A program made the translations under genes and the position numbers. A stretch of DNA of 64,000 nt from Arctopsyche grandis (lineage: Eukaryota > Arthropoda > Insecta > Trichoptera > Hydropsychidae), in NCBI RefSeq assembly GCF_051622035.1, contig NC_135356.1, positions 27,558,839 through 27,622,838 on the forward strand, written 5' to 3'. Numbering within the stretch: position 1 is the first letter of the stretch; each line of letters begins with the position of its first letter. The notes under the pieces were generated by a model that saw only the letters and a program-made list of their open reading frames with translations, was not told where the DNA came from and searched no databases. Shown here piece by piece: positions 49,328 to 60,261 of this stretch.

Positions 49328-50251
49328 GCGATCACACCCGTCAACTTGTGTGTCGCGCGACTATTCGGCCGACAAAGTTGCACGGTGCGGCCCGGCCCTA
49401 CGCCTTCTGGTTGGATCTCTCTTTGTCTGATTCCTCCTCCTATATCTGTCTGGATTGGTTAATCCTTCGAACAGAATAGTTATAGGAATCATTGGAATAC
49501 GCAAGCCTCCTCACCACGACAAGGTGGAGATCCGTCGAGGAGGATAATTATTTATTTATTTATTAATAACAGAAACACACAATGTTACAATTTTTTTTAA
49601 AAACATGTTTCTAAATATTTATTTATCTATTATATATTAGCCCCGATCATAGGTGTTGGCCAAGCCGAATCCTTGGAATACACAAACCACGACAAGGTGG
49701 AGATCCGTACGAGGAGGATATTCTGCTACCCAGCTATTTCCGCGTGGACAATATTTTGGAATATGCAAACAGAATGAACTATGGAATATTTGCATATTCC
49801 AAAGTACGGGATCGACAAAAGAAAGTATCTTTGAATGACCGCCGTGAGAAAATATTTTATGTCAATATTTATTCTTTGATAAATAAATATTTGACAACAT
49901 ACTACTAAAAAACGTCGTATTTTTGTCGCACAGATTTACTAGGTGACGTCATACCGAGTCCTCTTGAATTTTGCTCGCGCACAAGTAAGTAAGGCTGTGC
50001 GACAAAAATGGGTAGATTTTCACAGCACACCACTCTTAATAATGCTTAATTCATAGGCTAGCTTCCTCGGTAATATGTTGATAGATGTTCCAAGAACATA
50101 TCCACTCACGTTTCCACCCAATTTTCCACGCTCAATACCTGAAACAAAAAACCAAACATTAAAACACATTTAAAATTAGGTACTTCAGCTCATTCAATAT
50201 AACAATACAATCGGCGAATGTATTGCATATATGTATATTATAGTCATTCAC

Positions 50252-50465
50252 CTGCTGGATGAAGGGTTCTCCAACATGCTTCCACTCGGCTCTGTTTGGG
50301 GCAGTTCTTATTCATCTCACCTCACACATTTTTCTAATTTGGTCGACCATCTTCCCTGCATTCTCTCGGGTACCATTCTAGCACTTCTTTTGTCCACCTT
50401 TTGTTCCTTATTCTAGCCACGTGACCTGCCCATTGCCATTTCAATGTCTTATTATCCATTGCTCG
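50252..50465 (-). pseudogene. Second RTE-like 3' tail fragment (unit B')
   Basis: It is a copy of 9348-9561 with the same truncation point. Confidence 0.82.
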
Positions 50466-52779
50466 GCTAATTGGAATGAAGAGTAAAAAATTTAAGAACA
50501 GGTTAGTCAATAGAGCGCTCTGGTTTCGATTTGCTTCAGAACCAGATGACCGGCGATTATAAATCAAAATTATAAATATTTTATATTTAAATAATATCGA
50601 AATTAGAGCTAAAATATTTTATTTGTTATCGTGTGTGAATATGACGGTGAACGCACCTAGAGATGTTACAGATATAGTTAAACTAAACTCCTGACTAACC
50701 TGGAAGACGACGTTACATTGTTTGAGGTAGATTCTTCCCATCTTCAGGCATCTGAAGATCAGCGAAGTGGCGGGAGAGGTGATAGAATTCAGTTCTCGAA
50801 GTGCACCCTCGTCGATTGTGGAAATTGTAGAGGTCTCTTCTTCGCCTAAGATCACATGTGATGATATCCAAACTGTGCAACATAGTGGAAAAGGCGACGA
50901 CCGAGGAGCCTGTGCTCTTCACTTAATTCTGCTAGAATCCTGGGACTACGTTAATATATTTAAATTGGCGAATTTGGCGACAGCTTTTTAATGAAATATT
51001 TTCTTTGGTGTATTTCGGCGATTGAAACATGTTTTTATATTTGTCATGTACATAGTTCTGTAATCAATATGTTAAGATTGGGAACTAATGATATACATAC
51101 ATATGTATGTATTGTACCGGTGGGCCTGGTTTCACCAATTTTCGTCAAATGAACTATTTGTACATTTTATACATGAATATAATTTGTCATCAACTGTTTA
51201 TTACAGTATATGTACTTAATGAAAACAAATGCTTTTAAACTGAAAATTCTAGGATATTAATTTTATTTAAAATTAACTGAACCCGGTTTGCGTTACAATG
51301 TCATGATAACGCATGCAATTCCCGTTCCCGTTTCCGTTTCCGTTCTCGTTCCCGTTCCTATTTTACCCTTACAACGCAGGTCGTGACGCGAAAACATTTG
51401 AAATTATTGCATTGCAATGCCACTCATTCCCATTTTTCCCGTTTCCGTTCCCGTTTTTGGACGATTTTTTTCACAGTAAGCTTTCCGGATATGCATACCA
51501 CAAATCCTGAAAGTTCCATCGTAATCGGTTGAGTGGTTTAGGAGCCTATACGAGACAGACAGACGGACATTAATTTTTATTTATGTATATAGATAATTAA
51601 TTTGCATTTAATAAATATTGCATTAGAAATTGAGAGTCGAAACATGGGAAATATTGATTTTTTTCTGGAATGATTACTATGATGTTCCTGGTACCAAACC
51701 GACGAAATAAGTATAGAAACTGAGAGTTTATTTAACGTGAATTGATGTTTCGCATTGGACATGTATTTTAATTATTGCAAGAGAACTTAGACACGATCCA
51801 AAGGTGGATACAATTCTAGACAATATAGGCAAACGAACAAATGTCGGTCCATGGGACATTTACACTGAAGAAAAAAGCTTGTCCTCTCGTAAAACTGAAC
51901 GACATGACATTTAACAAGCAGGAGACGCCAAATATGTTGCAGCTTGACAAAACTTAATCAATAAAATGTGAGTAAAAGAGGTTAGTAAAAGAAAACGAGG
52001 TTAGTAAAAGAAAGAATCTAGACTTTAGGTGAAGCGTCAATGGGCACTTAACCCACAAGTTAAGATGGAAGAGGAAGAAAAATAAAAAGTTTGCGGAATT
52101 TCATAAAAACGACAAATAGCATCGTAAATAAATTATGATAATGAGAAGTATGTATGTATACTGCTTCAGTGTTTTCAGATAATCATTATTTTTAAATTTT
52201 GCATAAATTTGTATTTTTTTTTTTTGAGCCAATGAAATCACCAATAAAATTTTCGTACTAATTATATGAAAATCTTTATTTAAAACATATTTTCAAATAA
52301 TTTTCCTTAAAATTTAGTATTTGACCATGATGCGGTGCCTCTATGTAAAGGTAATGCTTAAATGATCATCATGAAAAACACTAATTTGGTGTCAATATGA
52401 AAATCATTGACATTTTTAATATGTTTGGTACCGCTAATATACATACATATGTATGTATGTATGTAATAATGAAAACATGATATTATAAATTATTTTTTTT
52501 CATATGTCATAAACCCTGTCGATCCCCTTTAAACTGATCATAAGAATATCGCGGCAAAATATCGTATATGTATATGTACATATATACGTATCTAATCTAT
52601 AATTTGGAAAGAGACTTTGTATGTATGTAAATATGTAAATATCCTTGGTCGTCGTCGTCTTCGTCGTCCGTAGATCGGTGACGTCATCGAACACGTGATT
52701 CGATTTTTTTTTTTCGATCCATGGGCGCCGATTTGTTTTTTTCGTTTCAATGGATTCACCCCCGCGGGGGCGCAAGGCG

Positions 52780-53725
52780 AGTAGCTTCATGGGGCCCCGC
52801 CAGGGGCGCCACAAGGGGCGCAGCCCCGAAGGGGGCCCGGGGGGCGCAGCCCCGTGGGGCCCCAGCCTCATGGGGCGCAGCCCCATGGGGCTCAAAAGGG
52901 GGCGCCACAAGGGGCGCAGCCCCGTGGGGCCCCGAAGGGGGCCCGGGAGGCCCAGCCTCATGGGGCGCAGCCCCATGGGGCTCAAAAGGGGGCGCCACAA
53001 GGGGCGCAGCCCCGTGGGGCCCCGAAGGGGGCCCGGGGGGCCCAGCCTCATGGGGCGCAGCCCCATGAGGCTCAAAAGGGGGCGCCACAAGGGGCGCAGC
53101 CCCGTGGGGCCCCGAAGGGGGCCCGGGGGGCCCAGCCTCATGGGGCTCAAAAGGGGGCGCCACAAGGGGCGCAGCCCCGTGGGGCCCCGAAAGGGGCGCG
53201 GGGGGCCCAGCCTCATGGGGCGCAGCCCCATGGGGCTCAAACGGGGGCGCCACAAGGGGCGCAGCCCCGTGGGGCCCCGAAGGGGGCCCGGGGGGCCCAG
53301 CCTCATGGGGCGCAGCCCCATGAGGCTCAAAAGGGGGCGCCACAAGGGGCGCAGCCCCGTGGGGCCCCGAAGGGGGCCCGGGGGGCCCAGCCTCATAGGG
53401 CGCAGCCCCATGAGGCTCAAAAGGGGGCGCCACAAGGGGCGCAGCCCCATGGGGCTCAAAAGGGGGCGCCACAAGGGGCGCAGCCCCGTGGGGCCCCGAA
53501 GGGGGCCCGGGGGGCCCAGCCTCATGGGGCGCAGCCCCATGGGGCTCAAAAGGGGGTGCCACAAGGGGCGCAGCCCCGTGAAGCCCCGAAGGGGGCCCGG
53601 GGGGCCCAGCCTCATGGGGCGCAGCCCCATGGGGCTCAAAAGGGGGCGCCACAAGGGGCGCAGCCCCGTGGGGCCCCGAAGGGGGCCCGGGGGGCCCAGC
53701 CTCATGGGGCGCAAGCCCTAATAGG
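52780..53725. repeat. 90-bp GC-rich tandem repeat (about 10 copies)
   Basis: The unit includes catggggcgcagcccc, then ctcaaaagggggcgccac, aaggggcgcagccccgtgg and agggggcccggggggccc. Its length of 90 is a multiple of three, so stop-free frames run on through both strands (323, 293, 404 and 298 codons). Some copies lack an internal ~30-60 bp. Each unit has two ggggcgcagcccc hairpins. Confidence 0.95.
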
Positions 53726-54770
53726 CATTAACTAAGGGGGGCGAAGCCCTAGACGGCAATTAATCATGGGGGCGCGGAGGGGCGAAGCCCTAAAAGGCAA
53801 CTGATCATGGGGGCGAAGCCTTAGACGGCATTTAATCATGGGGGCGCGGAGGGGCGAAGCCCTAAAAGGCATTAACTAAGGGGGGCGAAGCCCTAAACGG
53901 CAATTAATCTTGGGGGCGCGGGGGGCGAAGCCCTAAAAGGCAACTGATCATGGGGGCGAAGCCTTAGACGGCATTTAATCATGGGGGCGCGGAGGGGCGA
54001 AGCCCTAAAAGGCATTAACTAAGGGGGGCGAAGCCCTAAACGGCAATTAATCTTGGGGGCGCGGGGGGCGAAGCCCTAAAAGGCAACTGATCATGGGGGC
54101 GAAGCCTTAGACGGCATTTAATCATGGGGGCGCGGAGGGGCGAAGCCCTAAAAGGCATTAACTAAGGGGGGCGAAGCCCTAAACGGCAATTAATCTTGGG
54201 GGCGTGGGGGGCGAAGCCCTAAAAGGCAACTGATCATGGGAGCGAAGCCTTAGACGGCATTTAATCATGGGGGCGCGGAGGGGCGAAGCCCTAAAAGGCA
54301 TTAACTAAGGGGGGCGAAGCCCTAAACGGCAATTAATCTTGGGGGCGCGGGGGGCGAAGCCCTAAAAGGCATTAACTAAGGGGGGCGAAGCCTTGGACGG
54401 CATTTAATCATGAGGGCGCGGAGGGGCGAAGCCCTAAAAGGCATTAACTAAGGGGGGCGAAGCCCTAAACGGCAATTAATCTTGGGGGCGCGGGGGGCGA
54501 AGCCCTAAAAGGCATTAACTAAGGGGGGCGAAGCCCTAGACGGCATTTAATCATGGGGGCGCGGGGGGCGAAGCCCTAAAAGGCATTAACTAAGGGGGGC
54601 GAAGCCTTGAACGGCATTTAATCATGGGGGCGCGGAGGGGCGAAGCCCTAAAAGGCAACTGATCATGGGGGCGAAGCCCTAAACGGCAATTGCTCATGGG
54701 GCGTGGAGGGGCGAAGCCCTAGAAGGCAAAGGCTCAGGGGGGCGCCGAGGGCGAAGCCCTAGAAGGCAAA
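53726..54770. repeat. 143-bp higher-order repeat of ~36-bp units rich in gcgaagc
   Basis: Basic units gggggcgaagccctaaaagg plus a variable spacer (cattaactaa, caattaatct, caactgatca, catttaatca) cycle in fours. The start motif recurs at 53838, 53981, 54124 and 54267, exactly 143 bp apart, before the order breaks up. About 29 copies of GCGAAGC are present. Confidence 0.95.
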
Positions 54771-55019
54771 AAAAAATTTTGATTTTTTTTTTTTTGATTT
54801 TTTTAAAAAAATTTTTTGATTTTTTTTTTATTTTTTTTTTGATTTTTTTTTATTTTTTTTTTATTTTTTTTTTTATTTTTTTTTTATTTTTTTTTTATTT
54901 TTTTTTTAAATTTTTAAATTTATTTAAAATTTTTTTTTTTTTTAATTAAATTAGCTTAGTCATGTTTAAGCGGTTTATATTATAAACACTGAGCGAAGCC
55001 GGGTAATACAGCTAGTACA

Positions 55020-56051
55020 AAATATATTTATATTTAAATTTATCCACACAATCATAATTTTAAGGTACTTCAAGACTATCGAAGTCTATTAGACTATAAG
55101 ACAATTAAAAGTTGATATTAAATATTCGTGTAAGCACAAGCCATCTATGTATGTATGTAAGTCAACCGGGTTGGGGTTAAAAATATGTTGAATATTCTAT
55201 TTATGAAATACGGATAAGGGGTTCTATTTGGGAAATAATATGCCATAGTCATTTGCAACTAACACATATTATAATATTTTTTTAAATAGATTAAAAATAC
55301 ATAGATACATATTAATACAAGGGAATAAATGTTTTTTAACACCGATACAACAAAATAAATATTCAACTACTGAAATACAAAAACTAGGTTCATTGGCTAG
55401 TTTTCAAAACGTGCACGAAACATTCTCATTTCTAATGACATAACCGGGTTACACAGGTTGATGATTCATTGAGATTTCGCGTCACCCAAATTTTCAGTGA
55501 AACATTTCATTGCACTATCATCGAGATGAGAACCACTCACGATTGTCGGAGTTCAAAGATTACTTAATATACATATGTTTATATGCTCGCATTGGAAACT
55601 CGCCGAATGCCCCTCTTCGCGGAAAGGCGGAATTGCAAGACGAAATAATTCAAAAACGATGAACGTATAGTATCTCAGTACCCTACCACCACCAAACAGA
55701 ACGTTGATATACACGCTGTCATTGGACATTGTAATCCAACAAACAAAATAATCCCCGTAAAATCGGTCTCTATCCGACACCGCACAGCGGGCTCATACTG
55801 GGCATTGGTGTCGCATTCAAACGGATTTGTACAACCGCGTTCGACAAGTATTTACAAGTACATGCTCGATTTGTATATCCGCTCGACGTTCGAGCAAGCG
55901 CATTCAAAGAAAAAGGCATGTCCGAAAAGAAATACGCATTTTTTAAATATGCGTTTGTCGAAAGATGCGCTCATCCGTTTACACAGAGATACCGCTTCGG
56001 GGGCCCATTGTTAAATATTGTTAAATAGGCTCGACAACGGTATCGACCGGT
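55020..56051. other. AT-rich non-coding stretch (unit B')
   Basis: It is equivalent to 11310-12390 in A. No gene is recognised. Confidence 0.5.
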
Positions 56052-56366
56052 GTGTACGCTGCATTACGTGCAAAGGTGGAAAATCAGCTAGAGATTTCGA
56101 TAAAATCTCTAGACATTCATCCGGCGAAGCCCACTGACGAGAAGATTGGACGGCAGACAAGTTTGCCGATAGATCTGCCTACGAAGTTTGCCATAGAGAG
56201 AAATCACACGAAAGTTCAATTTCAACTTCCATTCTCGCAAGATTGTTGGAGACAAATTTTGGTACACAGTAATATGTCAAGTGTCTCGATTGTCTTATTT
56301 AGTCTTTGCATCTACCTTTCGTCAATGGGTCGCATTAAAATGTTGACGCAGTGAAGCCATGAATAC

Positions 56367-56750
56367 TGTTGCATAGGGGTGGGTGGAGGATCCAAGTAAA
56401 AGGCCAACAGTCGTTTCACAGCATTTATTGATGATTCAGGAGATACACGTATAGCCAGTGTTCAGTCCAGAATGAATTATATCGCCTACGTACCGCCTTA
56501 TAAAGGGTAGATCTCTCAGGACGCCTAATTTGTTTACCTGTTGTATAGTCACGTATTCGGATACGTATTTCCAAGACATTGGGTCTTCCCGTACCGATTC
56601 TGAGAAATAACTAATAACGGTCATTGTTTAGCCTAAATGCACTTAGAGTCCAGATATAATCTTTGGAAGTAAGTGCATGCATTTAGTTAATCCGATAACA
56701 GATATCCTTTGGTCTAAGTGCAATTCGCTCAATCCGCGGCGTACGTAACA
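56367..56750. mobile_element. Solo LTR, 384 bp, 4-bp target duplication
   Basis: It starts TGTTGCATAGGGG and ends GTACGTAACA, with TG...CA ends. It is flanked by atac at 56363-56366 and 56751-56754, while other units read gaatactataacagcg without it. The ends and the 4-bp duplication fit a Ty3/gypsy-type LTR left by recombination between two LTRs. It is related to the fragments at 3164 and 34370. Confidence 0.9.
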
Positions 56751-57699
56751 ATACTATAACAGCGTAATTGAACATCTCAGATCTTGCGAATACACAGCCC
56801 TCGGTTAAAATAAAATAATGCTTACGGGGGGAACAAACGCCACAACATATACACGACAAATATTACATTCAGATAAACATCGATATAATTGAGTATTTAA
56901 TAATTGAAGTTTTGAATATATTAATAATTGATTAATTTATAATCAAGGCACAAGCTATTACATATAATTTAAACACTGATTTTTTCACAACATCTAGATA
57001 TTATTGAATTAAATTGTACTAAACAGATATTCTGATTAAATATGAGTATTCAGATAAAAATCGATATAATTGATTATATGATATTTGAATATTTTGAATA
57101 ATTGATTAATTAATAGTCATGCATATTGCATGCTACATATCATTTAAACATTGAATTTTTCACAGCATCTGGATATTGTTGGAATTTTGAATATGAACTA
57201 AAAAGCACGGTAAATTAAAGTTGTCACATTTCGGAATTTAATAAATAGTTTTTTAAGAATATTTGGAGTGCACATATAAATGTAATATATACATATATGA
57301 ATTTTTTAATAAAATTATGAATTGCCGCACCTTGTATTGTATAACATCATGTGTACTATATATAGTTTTATATTTATTCGATACAAATAAGATTCAAGCC
57401 GTTGTTCAATGGCAGACCATTTTGTGAGTTTATTTGCAGAGAGCAACGTCTCCTGAAGGCGACTCATCTAAGAAGATTATAAATAATACAAGATTATTCA
57501 GAGGTGAAAGTCTGATCGCAGGACATCTTGTAAGTTACGGATCCTGCAAGCCCGGGCCGTGCTTTTAGTGTTTTTTAAGTGGCGGCACTTTATCGCCACT
57601 GTCCCGAGACTGGCCTAGTGTATGTATGTAATAGAGGTTTTATATGTTATACATAAGTTAAATCTTGCCACAGATTTAACTGGCATATATTCCGTCTCG

Positions 57700-57990
57700 G
57701 CGCTCCTTGCGATCAGCGATTCTGGGATTCAGTGAATCAGTGATTCAGTGAAAACGCGATCAGTGATTCTGAGTTCGAATCAGTCAAAATCTGGAGTTCG
57801 AATTTTCGCATGATGACAAAACTTCATCTATTGTTACTACGTGTATATAGATACACTAAAAATTGCACGGAAAATCGATCGTAATATAATATGAGAACCT
57901 CAACATTTTTCCTGTGTATGTGAGAATGATTTTTAATGCATTTTGGGATATTTGAAAATGAGATGTGTAATCGATTCGTCAGTCCCCATT
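57700..57990. mobile_element. Copy of the CCGGAAGT-element right end (unit C)
   Basis: It contains gattctgagttcgaatcagt and aaaacttcatctattgttac as in 21985-22075, preceded by short repeats of gattcagtga. It has no counterpart at this place in B or B'. Confidence 0.6.
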
Positions 57991-58520
57991 CTGCAAACCA
58001 AAAATCGTTATCAATGTGTCAGCTACTTCAACGCATTCTATGAAATGTACATGCATTTAAAATTATAGTCTTTTTTTTGATAAGAAGAAGAACTTTACAG
58101 TTGTGTCATATGATTATATGGACTTCGGCGAATTCAGGATCCACAAGAAAGACGCATCACATCGACTGAAACCAATTTTATTTCATTTTACGACATAAAA
58201 CACTGAACATTCACATTCAAAGCATGCACTTTGAAAGCGGGACATTGACTCACTTTCTTCGATAAATAGTGGATTTTGTAGCTGTGAAAAAAACTGTTTT
58301 CTCAACTAGATTACAGATTACTGTGGACATAAGTGATAGTTTGTGAATTAAGTTTTACATAAACAGTGTTTTTGGAACTGAAAATTGAACTTCCGCCGCT
58401 TTCAAATATAACGGCTCATATTTACAAATATTTATACATATAATATATATGTTTTATTGAATATTTGTATATAAGTGTGTTTTAAAATGTATAAAATTTG
58501 TCAATGTCCCATTTTCAATA

Positions 58521-58758
58521 TAAAAGCTAGTCTACCTTGGCTGTCAAGAAGGTCTGGTTCGTTTCGTCTTTGGTCATCGGATGAATGTCGGCTCCAGCTC
58601 GTCGTTGTTAAGTGGAAGGGTCACCATCCTTTGATGGTGTCTCTGCTTGAATATGTTCGCAATGGGCACTGGGCTGTCCGTCTTGAGCATGTCGAATGTG
58701 CATATCTTGGAAGATTATGCACCTCGTCGGAAGTGATTCAGATCGAAAGATAACGCTC
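58521..58758 (-). pseudogene. Ferlin-family pseudogene, blocks c and d (unit C)
   Basis: This third copy of the B-type c/d block is identical to B' in every position I compared. Blocks a, b, e and f are not seen because the gypsy element interrupts the unit 160 bp further on. Confidence 0.85.
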
Positions 58759-59170
58759 CTAAATACAACAAAATTTAATATTACCAATGGTAGAACAATA
58801 TTATACACATATGTATTAAAAATAAATAAACACGAATCGCAAGCAGAAATTTTCGCTGCAAATGCGCACCGCAAAAAAAAATGAAAATAAAACATTTCAC
58901 TATAGCACTATACATACTGTTATGACCTCATAGCATTGATATTTATAACGAAGGCCTTATCTGCTTTCCACCAACGATAACCACATACGGTCGCACCAGA
59001 CGAATCAGATTACGAACCATGCAAACCGTCAGCACATTCCACATTTCACATTCTTTAGATAACCACATACGATCGCACCAGACGAATCGGATTACGAACT
59101 GTGTGAATGGTCAACACATTCCACATTCCACATTCTTTAGATAACACAAGAAATGGCGTCGTCTATTTTG

Positions 59171-59177
59171 TATAAAA
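59171..59177 (+). promoter_or_regulatory. TATA box of the gypsy LTR
   Basis: TATAAAA is followed by ggggatac, about 250 bp into the LTR and just after the U3 duplications. Transcription would start about 30 bp downstream. Confidence 0.75.
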
Positions 59178-59497
59178 GGGGATACACGAACCCCGATAAG
59201 TTAGATTACCTCAGACAACACCACGTATAACTACTAGTAAAAACCCTAGTGAAAACCTAGTGAAAAACCTTGTGAAAACCCTAGTGAAAAAACCTTGTGA
59301 AAACCCTAGTGAAAGCCCATTGTGAACTCTTGTGAAAAGCCTAGAAAAACCTTGTGAAATTCCTTTGTTTAAAACTAGCATTTATAAACATTAACTTCAA
59401 CTTAAACTTAAAACATCGAAGTGATCTGGCCCTTTTTTATAAAAGGGTGCCTATAAATATCTCTTAGGCTAATATTGTAAACATTATTAAAGAATAT

Positions 59498-59503
59498 AAT
59501 AAA
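59498..59503 (+). terminator. Polyadenylation signal of the gypsy LTR
   Basis: AATAAA lies about 140 bp before the LTR end and downstream of the presumed start, as needed for an R region. Confidence 0.6.
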
Positions 59504-59646
59504 TTCTAACTAATAAAAAAAACAAGTGACTTTTTATTACGGAAACAAAAGGTGTTTATCTGGTTTGCTCGTAGATCAAACATTGATCTGCTTGTGAATC
59601 GGATATCATTTTCTGTGTCTCCGGTCCGTCAGGACATAACATAAAA

Positions 59647-59668
59647 TGGTGGCAGCGTGGTGGGATTC
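59647..59668 (+). other. Primer binding site, tRNA-Leu type
   Basis: TGGTGGCAGCG then TGGTGGGATTC starts 5 bases after the LTR. It is complementary to the CCA end and acceptor/T-arm of a tRNA-Leu, apart from two extra bases in the middle. tRNA-Leu priming is known for mdg3-type gypsy elements (recalled, not checked). Confidence 0.7.
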
Positions 59669-60261
59669 CTAAAGGAAAACCTCACAGAAGACAGTCAAAT
59701 AGAAACTCCATCTCAAAAGAATTTCTACGTCAATTAAGTCTACAAACTTGGAAAAGTCATTGTCAAGATATTGCTTCGCTGGAAGAGACTCATCTCACCC
59801 AGATATTCATTCGTGAATCGCGTTCACGTAACGCCGTGCTCAATCGACACGTTGGAACAGTATCACCCAAGACACATCGACGGATTCACATCCTGGCAAC
59901 CAACATCTTCGCGGATCGCGCAAGGTGGTGAACTTCGTTCTTCAAGGAAGCCAAGACTCCACGACTACGACGACGACTACGACTACTACATCTACAGTAT
60001 TAACAGCATCACTTCACCTTACTTTACTTCACATCACGAGAGAGAGAGAGAATTCTTCTTCTACACATTACAGCAGTACAACGACCACGATGAAGATATT
60101 AATGTAGGTCTTTATTATAAATACTAACCATAAAATTGTACAAACACTGTAAACACACACATACATAAACACACACTACACACGAAAGGTAATCTCATTG
60201 CAAAGAAAAATAAAACTCACTTCTTAAACTTTGCAATTAATCAATTAATTAAAAACTCAAA
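59669..60261 (+). other. Gypsy leader between primer site and gag
   Basis: This is about 590 bp. A 118-codon frame (59771-60127) with an acgacgacta repeat has no recognisable domain and is probably untranslated leader. Gag starts at the first ATG in good context after it. Confidence 0.6.

Larger units (their letters stand above)
47996..50845 (-). pseudogene. Ferlin-family pseudogene, blocks a, b, e and f (unit B')
   Basis: Blocks e (50700-50845), f (50110-50138), a (48189 to about 48330) and b (47996-48096) are present. B' shares the 17-codon deletion in b with unit B but keeps the 10 bp at the start of block a, as in A. The lesions therefore accumulated stepwise. Confidence 0.83.
52591..55015 (+). 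mobile_element. 2.4-kb non-autonomous Helitron filled with GC-rich minisatellites
   Basis: It starts TCTAATCTATAATTTGG at 52591 and ends ACAGCTAG at 55015. Units A (11310-11320) and B (28416) show the empty site cgta|tacaaaa, so insertion was precisely between A and T without target duplication, as Helitrons do. A 7-bp stem (GTTTATA/TATAAAC, 54973-54987) lies near the 3' end. The interior has a TGACGTCA site (52679) and a CACGTG site (52692), a 90-bp repeat array, a 143-bp higher-order array and an A/T-rich run (54770-54950). No Rep/helicase gene is present. Confidence 0.9.
43595..56352. repeat. Macro-repeat unit B' (12.76 kb)
   Basis: The left 2.7 kb matches B at +30903. At 46285 it enters a truncated gypsy LTR, then joins the CCGGAAGT element at 46815. 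The remainder follows B (offset about +25571, then +25447). A 2.4-kb Helitron is inserted at 52591-55015. Confidence 0.92.
56353..58917. repeat. Partial macro-repeat unit C, cut by a gypsy insertion
   Basis: It starts like the other units, but a solo LTR sits 14 bp in (56367-56750). It then follows B' with a private deletion near 57200-57300 and a private insert at about 57700-57990. From 58475 it runs parallel to B' at +12633 until the 5' LTR of the gypsy element at 58918. Confidence 0.9.
58918..59641 (+). mobile_element. 5' LTR of a Ty3/gypsy retrotransposon, 724 bp
   Basis: It begins TGTTATGACC and ends GGACATAACA, with 7-bp inverted ends. U3 has two 82-bp tandem copies (58976-59057 and 59058-59139). 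A TATA box lies at 59171-59177. A run of 11-12-bp repeats (cctagtgaaaa, ccttgtgaaaa) spans 59233-59360. AATAAA lies at 59498-59503. The 3' LTR is beyond the window. Confidence 0.93.

Noticed and set aside
52500..53735. Open frames of 293-404 codons in the GC-rich region
   Set aside because: They overlap on both strands and are produced by a 90-bp repeat without stop triplets inside a Helitron; composition is repetitive Pro/Gly/Ala/Arg.
52780..54770. CRISPR-like array (regular repeats)
   Set aside because: There are no unique spacers; the spacers are themselves repeats, and the context is eukaryotic Helitron DNA.
59771..60127. A separate gypsy leader protein of 118 residues
   Set aside because: Low-complexity Asp/Tyr repeat, no domain, lies in the leader between the primer site and gag.
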